64,000 nucleotides of DNA, from NCBI RefSeq assembly GCF_000715075.1, contig NC_134082.1, positions 98,062,399 through 98,126,398 on the forward strand. Direction: 5' to 3'. The translations under genes and the position numbers were made by a program. The stretch's first letter is position 1. Every line of letters starts with the position of its first letter. The notes below the pieces were generated by a model. The model was not told where the DNA came from, made no database searches, and worked only from the letters and a program-made list of their open reading frames with translations. Shown piece after piece: positions 12,035-24,800 of this stretch. Source of the DNA: Nicotiana tabacum (lineage: Eukaryota > Streptophyta > Magnoliopsida > Solanales > Solanaceae).

Positions 12035-14374
12035 GCAAGACTCTTGTGTTGAACCACTAACCCGAAATATTCTTTTAATTGCATGCCTTGCCCCCCACTA
12101 CTTAATGTTTTTCTTATTTAATTCATTTGTTCCCCATGCCTACATGTTTTGTCCCCCACTACATTAAACCAAAGAATTATTCTCAACCCATTATATCTCG
12201 TCCCCCATGCTTAACTTAAATAATTACATTATCCCCCCCCTCACTACATTATGTATTGTCACCTACTATATTAAACAATTATATCATCTCCCCACTAATT
12301 TATGTCTTGTCCCCACAATGTACTATTTTAATATTGTTAATGCCTAGTGGACAGAGCACTTAGATTAAATAATTGTTCAACTGTTCAATTCCAAAAATAC
12401 CCCTCCGACCTTACTGAAATTACCATTTTACCCCTAAACGTACTGCAATTTATCAATCTACCCCCGTCAGCTATAACCAATTCACCTAATCAATCCCAAC
12501 AAAAATACAGCAAATATAACCAATTTCTAAACAAATTCAAACAACAAATCCCATGAACACAGATTGAACAACATCAAATTAATGGGAATAAGTTAACCAT
12601 ATTGGGAACCAATCCTGGTTAACTTAGACACAAATGAACGAGCAAAGAGACAACAATATTAACAACAAAAGTAAACTGAAACAACATGAATCACAATTAA
12701 CGGAAACGAAAATGCAAACTGAAATCATATGATGAACAACAAAAAGCAGGAAACCAAACAATACACAAAACAAAACCATTTGAACTAATACAATAATAAA
12801 CACTCATGGGAATAGCCACAGTTTAAACCAAACATTTGAACTTCCTAACTTGAAATATGCAACGATACAAAGAAGGAGAAAAATCAGAATAAACCAAACG
12901 TTTAATTTTACCTGGAACGAGAATTGAACAGAAGATGAACAAAAGCTAACAACAACACAAAAATAGGTCGGAATCCTACCATATTAAAAGGGATTGGGTT
13001 CGAATGACAACCTCGACGCACTGCATCTCGACGTCCTCGACTGTGTATGGACTTCTTCGACAAACCCGACCAAAGCTCGAACAAACGAGATGGTGAAGTC
13101 TCGTTTTTGGACTGGATTGAAAACGACGAACACAAATGTGAAGCAGCAGTGATGGGGTTTGGTTTCGAACCAGATGCTCGACGAGGCTGGATGCAGCAGG
13201 AGTAGCAACAACAGCTTGGTTTTGGAGCAGCAACGACGGGGTCTGTTTGGACGTAGCTAAGAAGAAGAAAGCGAAAGGTTCACCATTGACGGGATCAAGC
13301 TGGATGAAGTAGCAGCAGCGACGGGACAGTAGGGTTATTTGGTTGAAGACGGTGCAAAAGAAATAGTAGGTGACGGGGTGGAGAAGAAGACGCAGCAGCA
13401 GCCATGGGTGTCGAGCTCAAGCTCGACGACGAAGAAGACGAAGCAGTGGCAGCGGGGTCTGTTTGGATGTAGCAGAAGCAACAGTGGTGAAGCAGTAGCT
13501 CGTTTGGACGTGGCGAAGAAGAAGAAGGAGCAGCAGCCATGGACGGGTTGTTGCGTGTGTGTATGTGTTGTATGTTGCGTGAGTGTGTGTGTGTTGCTGT
13601 GTGTTGCTCTGTGTGTATGTGTGTGTTGTCGATGGGGAGGGGGAGGTCATGTGAGGGAGAAGGACAGCAGCCATGGCTGCTTGCTTGGGGAAGGTGATGG
13701 AGAAGAAGAGGGAAAGAGAGAGGGGGCGGATGGTTTGTTTTTAGGGTTTGGGTTTTTTTTGTTTTTGTTTTGTTTTTGGGAAAAAATGAAAAATGAAGAG
13801 GGGTTAGGTCATTTGGGGTTATGGGGCGGACCGGGTCGACCCATGTTGAGATGGAACGGGTCATGGGGAAGGTTGGGTATTTTTTGGGCCTGTGGTTTGA
13901 ATTTGAAAAAGAGCCCAATTCCGATTTTCTTTATATTTTTGCTCTCTTTTCTTCTTTTATTTTTCTTAAACTGAAACTAAATTCTAAAATCCTTAAATTA
14001 TCATATAGAACTAAATTAATTTATAAAAGCGCAAATTAACTCCCAATAACAATTAACACACAATTAAGTAATAATTAAGCATAAAATTGCACAATTGGAC
14101 GTTAAACGCTAAAAATGCAAACGATGCATATTTTTGTAATTTTCATTCTGGTAAAACAAACTTAATTACTCCTAACTGTAGAATTAAATATTAAATGCAA
14201 ATGCGACATATTTTTATATTTTTATCATTTTAACAAATAAACATGCACAGACAAATACAAATAATTATCCAAAAATGTCACAAAAATTCTCAAAAATTGC
14301 ACATAAAGGAAAATCGTTTTATTTTGAATTTTTTGGGAGTAATTCTTTCATAGGGAAAAAATCACGTGCTTACA

Positions 14375-15240
14375 ATGTTGCCCTAGAATCAGCTTCTGTG
14401 GACCGCACAATTTTCTTGCGGCCGCAGATATCAAAAAGACATGAACAGTCCAGCATTCCTATCTAGGTTTTGCAATTTTTGGGAAATATTTGACATGGTA
14501 ACAACATAAAGGCATGAAAATATATTGACCCACTCACTAATGAGCATGCACTAGTTAACCCACTACAAATTTACCCCTACATGAATGCACAATTGAATTC
14601 TTTTGACAAATGGCCTAAAGTTTACTAAAAATATACAAATTAAAAGAAAACGATTAACAAGAAATTTAAGCATACAAGATGAATGAGTGTGATGAGTGAT
14701 TGATCAAAGATGTTGGATGAGTGCAGAGATAGATTCACCAAGAAATTTCAAAATATTACTGTGATTGTGCTCAGAGAGGGAAAAAACGTAACAGGAGCCC
14801 TTAGCCTTCTATTTATGCTACTTGGTTTGTTTTAAGGGAAAGAGAGGCAAGTGAGGCCGCACAATTTCATGTGTGATCCGCACTCTGTTACACGAGGCTT
14901 CAATTGTGGTTCTCTATCTGCGGTCTGCAAAATTCTACGTGAAGCTGCAGATTTCCTCTTACGGTCGCACATTGACCTTTTCTCTCACAGAATAACTTCA
15001 GAGAGTTTGCATTTTGAATCTTTCATTGTGCGGTCTGCAAGGTAATTATGCGGCCCGCAGTCCTCTTTTGCTATAGCACTCCAAATTTTGTTGTCCGCAC
15101 AAATCAATTGTGGTCCGCACTTCTTTCAATACTTAGCCTCATTATTGTCCACAGATCCTGTAAGTCACACTCAGCCCTGCAGCACACTTCAAATCAAGTT
15201 AGCAAAAAAAAAATAACACCTAACTACCAAAGAAAATAGA
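14375..15240 (-). other. Non-coding 3' region of element D or an adjoining LTR
   Basis: I see no gene here. Between 14850 and 15180, and at 14395-14430, there are repeated GCGG(C/T)CGCA and CCGCACAATT motifs like those in the U3 of D's right LTR (55845-56260). A TATA-like minus-strand sequence (GCATAAATAG, 14809-14818) follows them, as in that LTR. The part left of the TATA does not align by eye with D's right LTR, so this may be a diverged LTR or a different element. Element A's 5' LTR abuts it at 14374. Confidence 0.45.
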
Positions 15241-15383
15241 CGAAAGGAAAACATTACCTCCCAAGAAGCACTTGATTTAACGTCTCGGCACGACACAGAA
15301 TACCATCAATTGAAATGAATGACCGCCACGACGTGGCTATCTCCAACTTTTCCCAAATAGTGCTTCACCCGGTGACCATTGAC

Positions 15384-15820
15384 TCAAAATACTTCATTAT
15401 TTTTGTTTTTCAAGTCCAACCCACCGAAAGGTGTCACACCCACAATTTCAAGAGGACCACTCCATTTAGACTTTAACTTCTCGGGAAACATCCTCAACCT
15501 TGAGTTAAAAAACAATACAAGATTGACCACCTTGAACTCTTTGTTCCAAATGTATTTGTGATGTTGATATTTTATCTTTTCTTTGTACAAGGACGAACTT
15601 GCATAAGCATGGTACCGGAACTCATCCAATTCATTCAAGTGAGCAACCCTCAAGTTACCGGCTACATCCCAATCAAGATTCAACTTTTTAGAGCCCACAT
15701 GGCCTTGTGCTCAAGTTCCACCGGAAGATGACAAGCTTTGCTGAACACCAACCAGTATGGCAACGTTCTGATAGGTGTTTTGTAAGCCATCCGATAAGCC
15801 CATAATGCATCATCAAGTTT
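15384..15820 (-). pseudogene. Element D integrase C-terminal part
   Basis: The minus-strand translation shows a [11 protein letters not shown] patch, then KTPI, a [17 protein letters not shown] segment and, further on, a KLKSKWSGPLEIVGVTPFG segment. These are the end of the catalytic core and the C-terminal domain of an Athila-like integrase. The frame changes near 15690. Downstream (about 15245-15300) lies a non-coding sequence ending in CCTCCCAAGAAGCACTTG, which commonly follows integrase in this group. The N-terminal and central parts lie 33 kb to the right, beyond element C. Confidence 0.8.
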
Positions 15821-15825
15821 CTTGG
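15821..15825. repeat. Target-site duplication of element C, left copy
   Basis: CTTGG here matches CTTGG at 49006-49010, directly flanking C's two LTRs. Five base pairs is the normal Ty3/gypsy duplication length. Confidence 0.9.
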
Positions 15826-16510
15826 TGTCACGACCCGGATTTCCCACCGTTGAGGTGGTGATGATGCCTAAGTCTTGTGTCATAATGCAAGCCAACAGTT
15901 ACGGTTCTAACACATTAATCATTAACACAAAACAACAATAAATAATAATTAAATCTAAACAGATATAAGAGTGGAAATTTTATAACAGCTCAAAACTCTA
16001 AAAGAGTACTACCCCAATGATCTGGTGTCACAATCCACGAACGTCTAACAATTTCTACAAATATTGGTTTAAAGGAAAGTACATCAGTTTTTCGGAATGA
16101 AAGAAAACAAGAACTAAAATAGAGGGAAGGGGACTCCAAGCTCTGCGAATGCCGGCAGATCTACCTTGGGTCTCCTGTGGACTAAATACAGCAACCCAAA
16201 CTCTACTCTCGAGGTCCGGCACCAAAATCTGCACAAAAAGTGCGGAGTGCAGTATCAGTACAACCGACCCCATGTACTGGTAAGTGTCAAGCCTAACCTC
16301 AGCGAAGTAGTGACGAGGCAAGGACACAACAACAATATATAAACTTGTACAGTTAAATCATATACAAGAAAATAATAACAACAGAAATTTAACACAACAT
16401 AACGGGAAAGGGAACATGCTGATGGGAATATAAAATTCTGACAGTAATACAGTAAAGAAGCAAGGTAAATATCATGCTTTGAACCAACATAAATAATAAC
16501 ACAGTAACAC

Positions 16511-16775
16511 GTGCACGGCATCACCCTTCGTGCTTTTACTCTCATCCTAACCATAAGAAATAACAAAAACGGCACGACATCACCCCTCGTGCATTAACTC
16601 TCTCATAATCATGGCACGACATCATGCTTTGTGCATTAACACTCACAGAATATGGCATGACATCACCCTTTATGCATTAACCCTCACAGAATATGGCACG
16701 ACATCACCCTTCGTGCATTAACACTCACTCACAATATCATGCACGACTTCACCCTTCATGTTTTACGCTCTTCCT
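16511..16775. repeat. ~45-bp subrepeats in element C 3' LTR, about 6 units
   Basis: Units carry GCACGACATCACCC, then CTTCGTGC and ATTAAC-CTCAC. The arms GCACG and CGTGC form an inverted repeat around about 11 nt. One unit reads GCATG...TATGC, changing both arms in a way that keeps a pair. Confidence 0.85.
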
Positions 16776-17629
16776 CACCCAATCAATAGAAACAATAACA
16801 TCCCGACAAGGGAATCAACAATAACCAAACTTGTTTCAGCAGTTAACTCCACAATATATATCTCCACTTGAGCCAATACTCAACAATTATCCACTACCAG
16901 GAAAACATGACAAGACTTGTTCAATCATGAAGGATAACCAGTTTAAGCATGAACAGTACGTAATAAGAGACACAACAATCACAAGTATAGGACTCACTTG
17001 CATGATATGACCCAGCAACAACACATAGATACTCATCACCTCACTTATATGTCGTACTCAATCAGCTAAACACGTAGCAAATAGGGCAACAACACCTAAT
17101 CCCTTAAGCTAAGTTTAGCCACAACACTTACCTCGATTCCACGACCAAAATTAGGCCTAAATTACCGCTTTACCTCTCCATTACACCTCTAATCCACTTG
17201 TATCTAGTCATAATTAACTTAATAACATCAATAAATGCTAAAGAACTCAATTCCAATGCTTAATTATAGGTTTCCCAACATTTTCCCCAAAAAGTCAAAA
17301 ATCGACCACGGGCCCCTTGGTCGAAATTCGAAGTTCGGACGAAAGCTCGATTACCCATTCACCCCCGAGCCCGGATATACAATTTGATTATGACCTCAAT
17401 TTGAGGTCTAAATCATCAAATTTGAAATTCCCAAATTTCAACCAAAAACACCAAAATCCCTAGATTTTGTGATGAAAATTTGAAAAAAATGAAATAGATT
17501 GAAAGAAATGAGTTAGAAATTGTTTACCTATAACTTGGGGAGGAACTACTCTTTAGAAAATCGCCTCTTGAAGCTTAGGGTTTGAAAATTTGAGAAATGA
17601 ATTGAAAATCCCGTCTAAGTCACTTTTTG

Positions 17630-17905
17630 CACAGTTGCAGATGTCGCATTTGCGACAGGAGCTTCGCAATTGCGAAGCTCGCAAATGTAAGGCAGGTGTC
17701 GCAAATGTGAACCTGCCGCATCTCTGCTACTGTCGCAAATGCGAACCCTCTGTCGCATTGGCGATGATTCCCCTCCCTCTGACTACTTCGCAATTGCGAA
17801 AGCTTGTTTGCAATTGCGAACATGAATTGGCCCAACTTCCTTTGCATTGCGATGGAAGCCTCGCAAATGCGACCTTGGCAGTGATCGCAGTTGCGAACCT
17901 TGACC
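17630..17905. repeat. CpG-rich palindromic cluster in element C 3' LTR
   Basis: Repeated short palindrome-like words such as TTCGCAATTGCGAA and TCGCAAATGCGA lie in U3. The 5' LTR has the same cluster, more decayed, at about 48000-48290. Many CG sites have become TG or CA, as expected of methylated DNA. Confidence 0.8.
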
Positions 17906-18599
17906 TCGCACTTGCGAGGTCTGAGGCCTGCAACACAGCTGAATCATACCAGCTATTTATTTCCAAGTCCAAAATCATTCTGTAGCCTATCAAAAACTCA
18001 CCCGAGCCCTCGGTACTCCAAACCAACCATGCACACAAGTCTTAACATATCATACGAAGTTGCTCGTGCGATCAAATAACTAAAATAACATCTAGAACTA
18101 TGAATTCAACACCAAAACACATGAAATTTTCAAACTTCCTATTTTCTCAACCAAAGGTTCGAATCACGTCAAATCACTTTTTTCCACCAAATTTCACAGA
18201 TAAGGTTTAAATATTATAGATGACCTGTATCTGGCTTCGAAACCAAAATACGGGCCCGATACCAATAAGTTCGCACATTATTCAATTTTCATAAACTATT
18301 ATATTTTCAGTTAAATAATTTTCTTCAAAAATTCATATCTCCGGCTAGGGACATCGGTATTCAATTTCGGGCATACGCCCAAGTTCCACATTTTACTACG
18401 GACCCTCCAGGACCGTCCAATCATGAATCATGATCCGTTTACTCAAAATATTGACTAAAGTCAACCTAAATTAATTTTAAAGGCAAAACTCAATATTTTT
18501 TTCAAAGTTTCAATTAAGGATTTCCGGGAGCACACCTAGACTGGGACACGCAAATCGAGGAAAAAGAAAATGATGTTTTCAAGACCTCTAAAACAATCG

Positions 18600-19890
18600 T
18601 TCGTCCTCAAACAGACATAAAAAAGTACCTGAGTCTGTGAAAAGATGGGGATATCTGCTCCTTATATCGAACTCGGACTCCTAGGTAGCTGCCTCAATAG
18701 GCTGACATCTCCACTACACACCAATCGAAAGGTAACCCTTCAATCTCAACTAATGAAGGTGCTGATCTAGAATGGCCACCGGCTCCTTCTCGTAGGTCAA
18801 ATCCTTGTACAACTGGATAGTGCTGAAATCTAATACGTGGGATGGATCGTCGTGATACTTCTGAAGCATGGACACATGAAACACTGGATGCACAACTGAT
18901 AAACATAGCGGCAACGCAACTCTGTAAGCCACCTCCACAGCACGATCGAGGATCTCAAAAGGTTTGATGAACCTAGGGCTTAACTTTCCCTTTTCCCAAA
19001 TCTCATCACACCCTTCATCGGAGATACTCGAAGCAACACTCACTCTCCGACCATGAATGCCACATCACGAACCTTACGGTCGACATAATGCTTTTGCCTA
19101 GACTAAGTTGTACGGAGTCTATCCTAAATGATCTTAACCTTATCAAAGGCATCCAACTAAATCTGTACCCAACAACCGAGCCTCTCCCCGCTCAAACCAT
19201 CCAACCGGTGACCGACACCGTCTACCATATAATGCCTCATAGGGAGCCATCTGGTTGTTTGGCTGATAACTATTGTTGTAGGCAAACTCCGCTAATGGTA
19301 AGAACTGATCCCAAGAACCTCCAAAGTCAATAACACATGCGCGGACCATATCCTCCAAAATCTGAATAATACGCTCAGATTTTCCGTCTGTCTAAGGATG
19401 AAATGTTATGCTCAACTTAACCCGCATACCCAACTCATGTTGTACTGCCCTTCAAAAATGCGAGGTAAACTGCATACCTCGGTCAGAAATGATAGACACG
19501 GGCACACCATGGAGATGAATAATCTCACGGATATAAGTCTCTTCCAACTGCTCAGAAGTATAGGAAACTACCACAGGGTTGAAATGCGCTGACTTGGTCA
19601 GCCTATCCATAATAAGCGTCAAACTTCCTATGAGTCCATGGGAGTCTAACAACGAAGTTCATAGTAATACGCTCCCATTTCCACTCAGGAAACTCAATTT
19701 GCTGAAGCAAACCACCAGATCTCTGATGCTTGTACTTTAACTACTAACAATTCAAACACTGAGCTATATATGCAACAATATCCTTCTTCATCCTCCTCCA
19801 CCAATAATGTTTCCGCAAGTCCTGATACATCTTGGAGGTTCTCGGATGAATAGAATACCAGGAACTATGGGCCTCATCTAAAATCAACTC
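18600..19890 (-). pseudogene. Element C integrase and chromodomain-like tail
   Basis: Minus-strand fragments in several frames give the integrase core (LIMDRLTKSAHF and SIISDRGMQFTS near 19500-19640; EFAYNNSYQ-N-QMAPYEALYG near 19200-19300) and the C-terminal part (GKLSPRFIKPFEIL and HPVFHVSMLQKY near 18850-18980). Beyond this, a tail around 18660-18800 (VAILDQ followed by an EAAT-ESE-like patch) resembles a chromodomain, the mark of chromoviruses that guide insertion into heterochromatin. Frame changes and stops separate the pieces, so no working protein can be made. Confidence 0.8.
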
Positions 19891-20935
19891 TCAAAGTCCA
19901 TCCACATTAGGCACACAAACTCGACCCTGCATCCTCAAAATTCTATCATCTCCTAATATAACCTGCCTGGCACCACCGTGCCGCACTATGTCCCTAAGGA
20001 CATGCAAATGAGGGTCATCATATTGCTGATCTCTGATACGCTCAAATAATGAAGACTGAGCGACCGTACAAGCTAGAACACGACTAGGCTCAGAAACATC
20101 CAACCTCACGAACTGATTGGCCAAGGACTGAACAGCCAAAGCAAATGGTCTCTCACCGACTAGAATATACGCAAGGCTGCCCATACTAGCTAACTTCCTA
20201 CTCAAAGCATCAGCCACTACATTGGCCTTCCTAGGATGATACAAGAGGTAATATCATAGCCCTTCAGTAGCTCCAACCACCTCATCTGCCTGAAATTGAG
20301 CTCCTTCTGCTTGAACAAATACTGCAAACTCTTATGATACGTGAACACCTCATATTACACGCCATATAAATAATTCCTCCGAATCTTCAACGTGTGTACA
20401 ATGGCTGGTAGGTCGAAATCATGAACTGGATAATTCTTCTCGTGAATCTTCAACTCTCATGAAGCATATGCAATAACCTTTCAATTCTGCATCAACACCG
20501 CACCAAGTCCAATACGAGATGCATCACAATATACTGTATATGGCCCTAAACCTGTAGGTAATACCAACACCGGTGCTGTGGTCAAAGCTGTCTTGAGCTT
20601 CTGAAAGCTCGCCTCACACTCATCCGACTAGCTGAACGGGGCACCATTCTAGGTCAATCTGGTCATCAGGGATTATATGGATGAAAACCCCTCTACAAAC
20701 CGACGGTAGTAGCCCGCCAAACCCAAGAACTCCGGATCTCTGTAGCTGATATGGGTATAGGCCAGCCCTTGACTGCCTCAATCTTGTTTGGATCCTCCTA
20801 AATACCCTTTGTTGATACAACGTGACCCAAGAATGCAACTGAACTCAACCAAAATTCACACTTCGAAAACTTAGCATATAACTGGATATATCTCAAAGTC
20901 TGAAGACCGACTCGAAGATACTTCTCATGCTCCTA
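19891..20935 (-). pseudogene. Element C RNase H and linker to integrase
   Basis: The region between RT and integrase is broken into many short frames. A YHPRKANVVADALSRK segment at about 20180-20244 is the end of RNase H and the start of the linker. The 19891-20180 part is the linker leading to the zinc-binding part of integrase. The fragment at 20620-20838 corresponds to the RT-RNase H connection. Stops and frameshifts are frequent. Confidence 0.7.
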
Positions 20936-21542
20936 TCAGTTGCGGGAGTAGATCAAGTTATCATTAATGAAAACAATCACAAAGGAATCCAGATAGGGAT
21001 TGAACACTTGGTTCATCAAATCCATGAATGCTTCTGGGGCATTTGTCAACCCGAATGACATCGCTAGAAACTCATAATGCTTGTACCGAGTGCAAAAAGC
21101 TATCTTAGGGATATCGGATGCTCTAATCCTCAACTGATGGTAGCCTGACCTCAAAATCAATCTTTGAAAACACCTTGGCACCCTGAAGTTGATCAAATAA
21201 ATCATCAATCCTCGACAATGGATAGTTGTTCTTGATGGTGACTTTGTTCAACTGCCGATAGTCTATGCACATCCTCATCGATCCATCCTTCTTCTTAACA
21301 AACAACATCGGTGTACCCCATGGCGAGACACTGGGTCTAATAAAGCCCTTATCAAGCAAATCTTGCAACTGTTCCTTCAATGCTTTCAACTCTGGCGGGG
21401 TCATATGGTATGGCAGAATAGAAATGGGCTGAAAACCCAGAGCCAAATCGATGCAAAAGTCAATATCCCTGTCGGGTGGCATTCCCGGTAGGTCTACAGG
21501 AAATACCACTAGAAGATCAAAAACAACTGGTACGAAATCCAT
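20936..21542 (-). pseudogene. Element C reverse transcriptase
   Basis: The minus strand encodes canonical RT patches: [54 protein letters not shown] and, after a frameshift near 21140-21200, [23 protein letters not shown] and a catalytic patch at about 20950-20970. The catalytic motif, normally FIDD in this group, reads FIND, so the first catalytic aspartate is asparagine. Together with the frameshift this marks a dead enzyme. Confidence 0.88.
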
Positions 21543-21897
21543 TGGAAGGAACCTCTATACTGGAAAAATCGCGAACATAAGCCAAATAAGCCAAACACCC
21601 CTTCTCAACCATATGCCGAGCCTTCATATAAGAAATGACCCTACTGGGACCAGGAGTCCCTCTCCACTCCAATCGAGGAAACCCCGGCAAGGTTAAGGTC
21701 ACGCTCTTGGTGTGACAGTCCAATATGGCATGATAAAGTGACAGTTAATCCATCCCCAAGATGACATCAAAATCGACCATATCAAGAAATAGGAGATTTA
21801 CATGGGTATCAAGACCCCCAATAATAACAACACACGAGCGATATACACGATCTACAACAATATAATCACCCACCGGTGTGGATACATAGATAGGGGC
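21543..21897 (-). pseudogene. Element C protease, C-terminal half (left of element B)
   Basis: Minus-strand translation next to element B gives IYVSTPVGD, then DFDVILGMD followed at once by an in-frame stop, and CHTKSVTLTLPG. DVILGMD is the conserved C-terminal signature of Ty3-type aspartic protease. The catalytic N-terminal half is at 44526-44620, 22.6 kb away, on the other side of element B. Confidence 0.85.
21893..21897. repeat. Target-site duplication of element B, left copy
   Basis: GGGGC here matches GGGGC at 44521-44525, immediately outside B's LTR ends. Confidence 0.92.
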
Positions 21898-24800
21898 TGT
21901 CACACCTCCTTTTTTTTACACACCCTGCGAAGGGCATGAAGGAGTTTTTTCAATTAAAGGACAATCGGAATAGGATTTAATATTATTATTCAGAGTCGCC
22001 ACTTGAGAGATTAATGGTGCCTCAAGTCACCGGTTGCATCCCGAACCGAGGAAACGTATGACTCTGTTAACAGTCCGCGAACCAGAAATCTGAGTAAGGA
22101 ATTCTGTTAACCCGGGAGAAAGTGTTAGGCATTCTCGGGTTCCGTGGTTCTAGCACGGTCGCTCAACTGTTGTATTTGATTTTATTTGATTTCAGAACAT
22201 GTTTTTGCTTATGGGTTTTTTTAATTTCGAACCGCTCTTATTATTATTATGAGAATTGCAACGTCGTGAAAATGGGTCTCAAACCACGTCACAATCAATG
22301 CACCCGTGGTCGTTGACACATTTCGACTCCGTTGAGATTTGGATTTGGGTCGCATCAATGTGCACCCGAGTTTAAGAAAGTAGATTATTAAATAGCGCGC
22401 CTAAAGCAACTATGCGTTTTTAAATTTGCGAGGGCCATGGAAACTCAACCAAATGGCACGCCTCGAATTCTAAGGATTCACATGTTAATTAAATGAGGGC
22501 CATGTATTTGAGATTTTATTTGGCGAGATTCGTCTCAACATTTATTAAAAGGCCCATTTGAGAGTGACTATAATTTTCTATTGATCAAATGTCCCTAAAA
22601 GAAGAAAGAAAACTTAATTACATGAAAAATGAATAAAATTCAGTAGTCCAACCTCAACAATGAGCTGGACCACTGATGGGCTTCAGAAATGGCCCAAAAA
22701 TTCGGCCAGGCAGGAGAAAGGGAAGCCTAGGTGACAGATAACAGCACCCGGGATCGAATCCCCTAGGAAGCCCAAACTCATGAAGGCAGTCTGTGTGACA
22801 GTCTGAGATGGCTTATCGCTGAGCCCAGCGAGGCCTTGATTTATTTCAACCAAACGCCCCCAAAATTACCTCTAAATTATTTTAAGTGTTCAATAATTAT
22901 AGAAAAGGGGAAACAATACGCATCTACTCGAATTAGAAGGATATTAGTCAATTGAATTCTAGTTTTATGCACAGACTAATTTATCCACTGATATTCCGGT
23001 GAGTTCTTAGACATCACTAAGGTGAAAACCAAGTTGTAAACACAATCTCAACAGCATAAAGCAGACTAACTACTTCTGAATTAATTCACGCCAACATTAC
23101 TATCAACCTATCATGTAATCAACTAACACTAGTGCTCACTTCATAGTAATCACATGAATCCGAAACATAACAGTTTATATAGTCCATTTAGCACAAAAGC
23201 AAGCAAAACTTAAACAATATCCATGAATTAAACACTGAATACGTAGATCTGGAAATTAGCTAAATCAGAACTCAATTCTGCAAGTAAATTCATTCTTCAC
23301 ATAATTCATTTCTGCACACTTTAGCTCACAGTCATCAAGGGTACAATTGTGTACCTGGATAAGGGAAAATATGAGAAGGAAAGAAGTCAGCTACTTTGAA
23401 CAGCAACACCAACAAAACTCAGCAATATATCATCACAGAACAGACCAGGAATTGATTTTGAAAAATCAGAAATATAAGCAGACTCAACAGAGCAGTCCAA
23501 CACACACTTGAAATGCACTCCTAGCCCTCACAGCTGAGCCTAGATGCCTCTCAAATCTTGCTGGACCAAAATCTCCACTGAAGTCCAAACTAATAGGCCC
23601 CAAACTCACTTGAATCAGTCGTTAGTCACTCCCAAACACTTTTTAGGAATAGAACCTCGAGCTGGAATGAAGAATGCCCAAGGAAGGACTGAGAATCACT
23701 AACACTAGTGATGAACTAGTAAAACTGTTTTTGATTTTTCCATCTTTTGATTTTTCTTCTTAAGTATTGGAATTGAAATGCTAGATGAAATTGAAAGCAA
23801 GGAGGAAAGCTTTTGGTGGGGATTTTTGGGCTGAAAATTCAATCCCCTTCATCAAGGCACTTGATGCCCTTTTATAGGTGATACAAGAGGGTTAATCAGA
23901 TTTTGGGTTTTCTTTTTAGTCCCTTTCTTATTTTCAGTTTAGTCCCTTTATTTTTGACTTGCTCAACAAGCAAATTCCTCTGTTGTGCTAACACCTACAA
24001 TAAAGTACCCTTCTAGAAGGCCCTAGGATGCTCTTCTACCCCCACAATACCTATACTACCCTTGCCCCTACTTTAAAATTACTATTCTTATCAGAATTAC
24101 ACTTTTCCATGCCTAAACTACACCTGAAAGCTTCTCAAAATTACTGATTCTACCTACATTCTCAACAACTATAACCAATCCCCTAAATTAATTCAAAACT
24201 AACTAAGACTGATTAATTAGAACTCAGAAATTACTCAATTGAACTAACCAATCCCAATTATTCAATCACCCAAACCCAAACAACTTAGAAAAACAAGGAG
24301 AACAGGATCAGTCAACATTAAATGAAATTCAACTAACTTTTAACCAATAAGCTCACAATTGACCATTCGAACATTAAATTCAGAACTAAAAAGCAATTGA
24401 AGTCAACCTAAACATCTAGATAACATTAATGGACAAAATGGCATTGAATCCAAACTAATCAATTATGCTGATTATGATTAACTATCAAATGACACATGCA
24501 TCAAACTAAAATAAAAATGCAAAGATGCTTTATTGATTAAAACAGATGGAACAAGGAACAAGGAACAAAGAAGATTTAAACTATACTAATACACAAAAAT
24601 AAATCGTAAAATTAACATAACACTTTAATGAAATCAAAACTATAACTAAAACTTCAACTATGCAAGTAAAAAGAAACAAGAAAGCTCACTGAAGCACGAG
24701 GAACTCTGGCCAGCTGCTATCGTCCGAACCTTTCCAGATTTTTGACACGTAACATCCCTAACCATGTGTTTTTACAAGAGAACACATGGTTAAGGATATT

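Larger units (their letters stand above)
1..14374 (-). mobile_element. Element A: large non-autonomous Ogre/Tat-like LTR retrotransposon (left end cut by window)
   Basis: The sequence at 1-1544 recurs at 12835-14374 with only scattered differences, so these are the two LTRs of one element. Read on the minus strand, the element runs from the 5' LTR (10353-14374) through a PBS (10331-10348), an 8.8-kb interior and a PPT (1545-1559) into the 3' LTR, which continues past the window start. LTR termini are TG...CA on the minus strand. PBS, PPT and LTR start closely resemble those of element B, which carries recognisable Ogre genes. I see no gag, protease, RT or RNase H in A, only a weak remnant of a pol 3' end. 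A is therefore best seen as a deletion derivative dependent on an autonomous relative. The base pairs after the 5' LTR (ATGTT, 14375-14379) should be the target-site duplication; its partner lies outside the window. Confidence 0.85.
10353..14374 (-). repeat. Element A 5' LTR (4.02 kb)
   Basis: The boundaries are TGTCACACC on the left and CACGTGCTTACA on the right (plus strand), giving TG...CA on the minus strand. An LTR near 4 kb is unusually long and typical of Ogre. The left end is alignable with element B's LTRs (shared CCAATTAAAGGACAATCG, GAACCAGAAATC, CCCGGGAGAA and TTCCGTGGTTCTAG). It also contains a ~300-bp internal duplication (10722-11330), degenerate TCCCCCACTAC-type repeats (about 12080-12335), a TATA box (12027-12034), CAG/GAA-rich repeats and a GT-rich microsatellite (13553-13630). 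Confidence 0.9.
15826..18588 (-). repeat. Element C 3' LTR, truncated at its U3 start
   Basis: It matches 46247-49005 along its length. On the minus strand the copy lacks the first ~57 nt present in the 5' LTR (which begin TGTGATGACCC). Instead, sequence with GAGGACGAACG runs directly into LTR sequence at about 18585-18600, so the PPT core and LTR start have been deleted. It contains a GGCACGACATCACCC-type subrepeat array and a CpG-rich U3 cluster (17630-17900). Confidence 0.88.

Noticed and set aside
14375..15240. Possible host gene promoter or transcript end with TATA-like box
   Set aside because: GCGGCCGC/CCGCACA words and position point to a retrotransposon LTR or 3' region; no exon follows.
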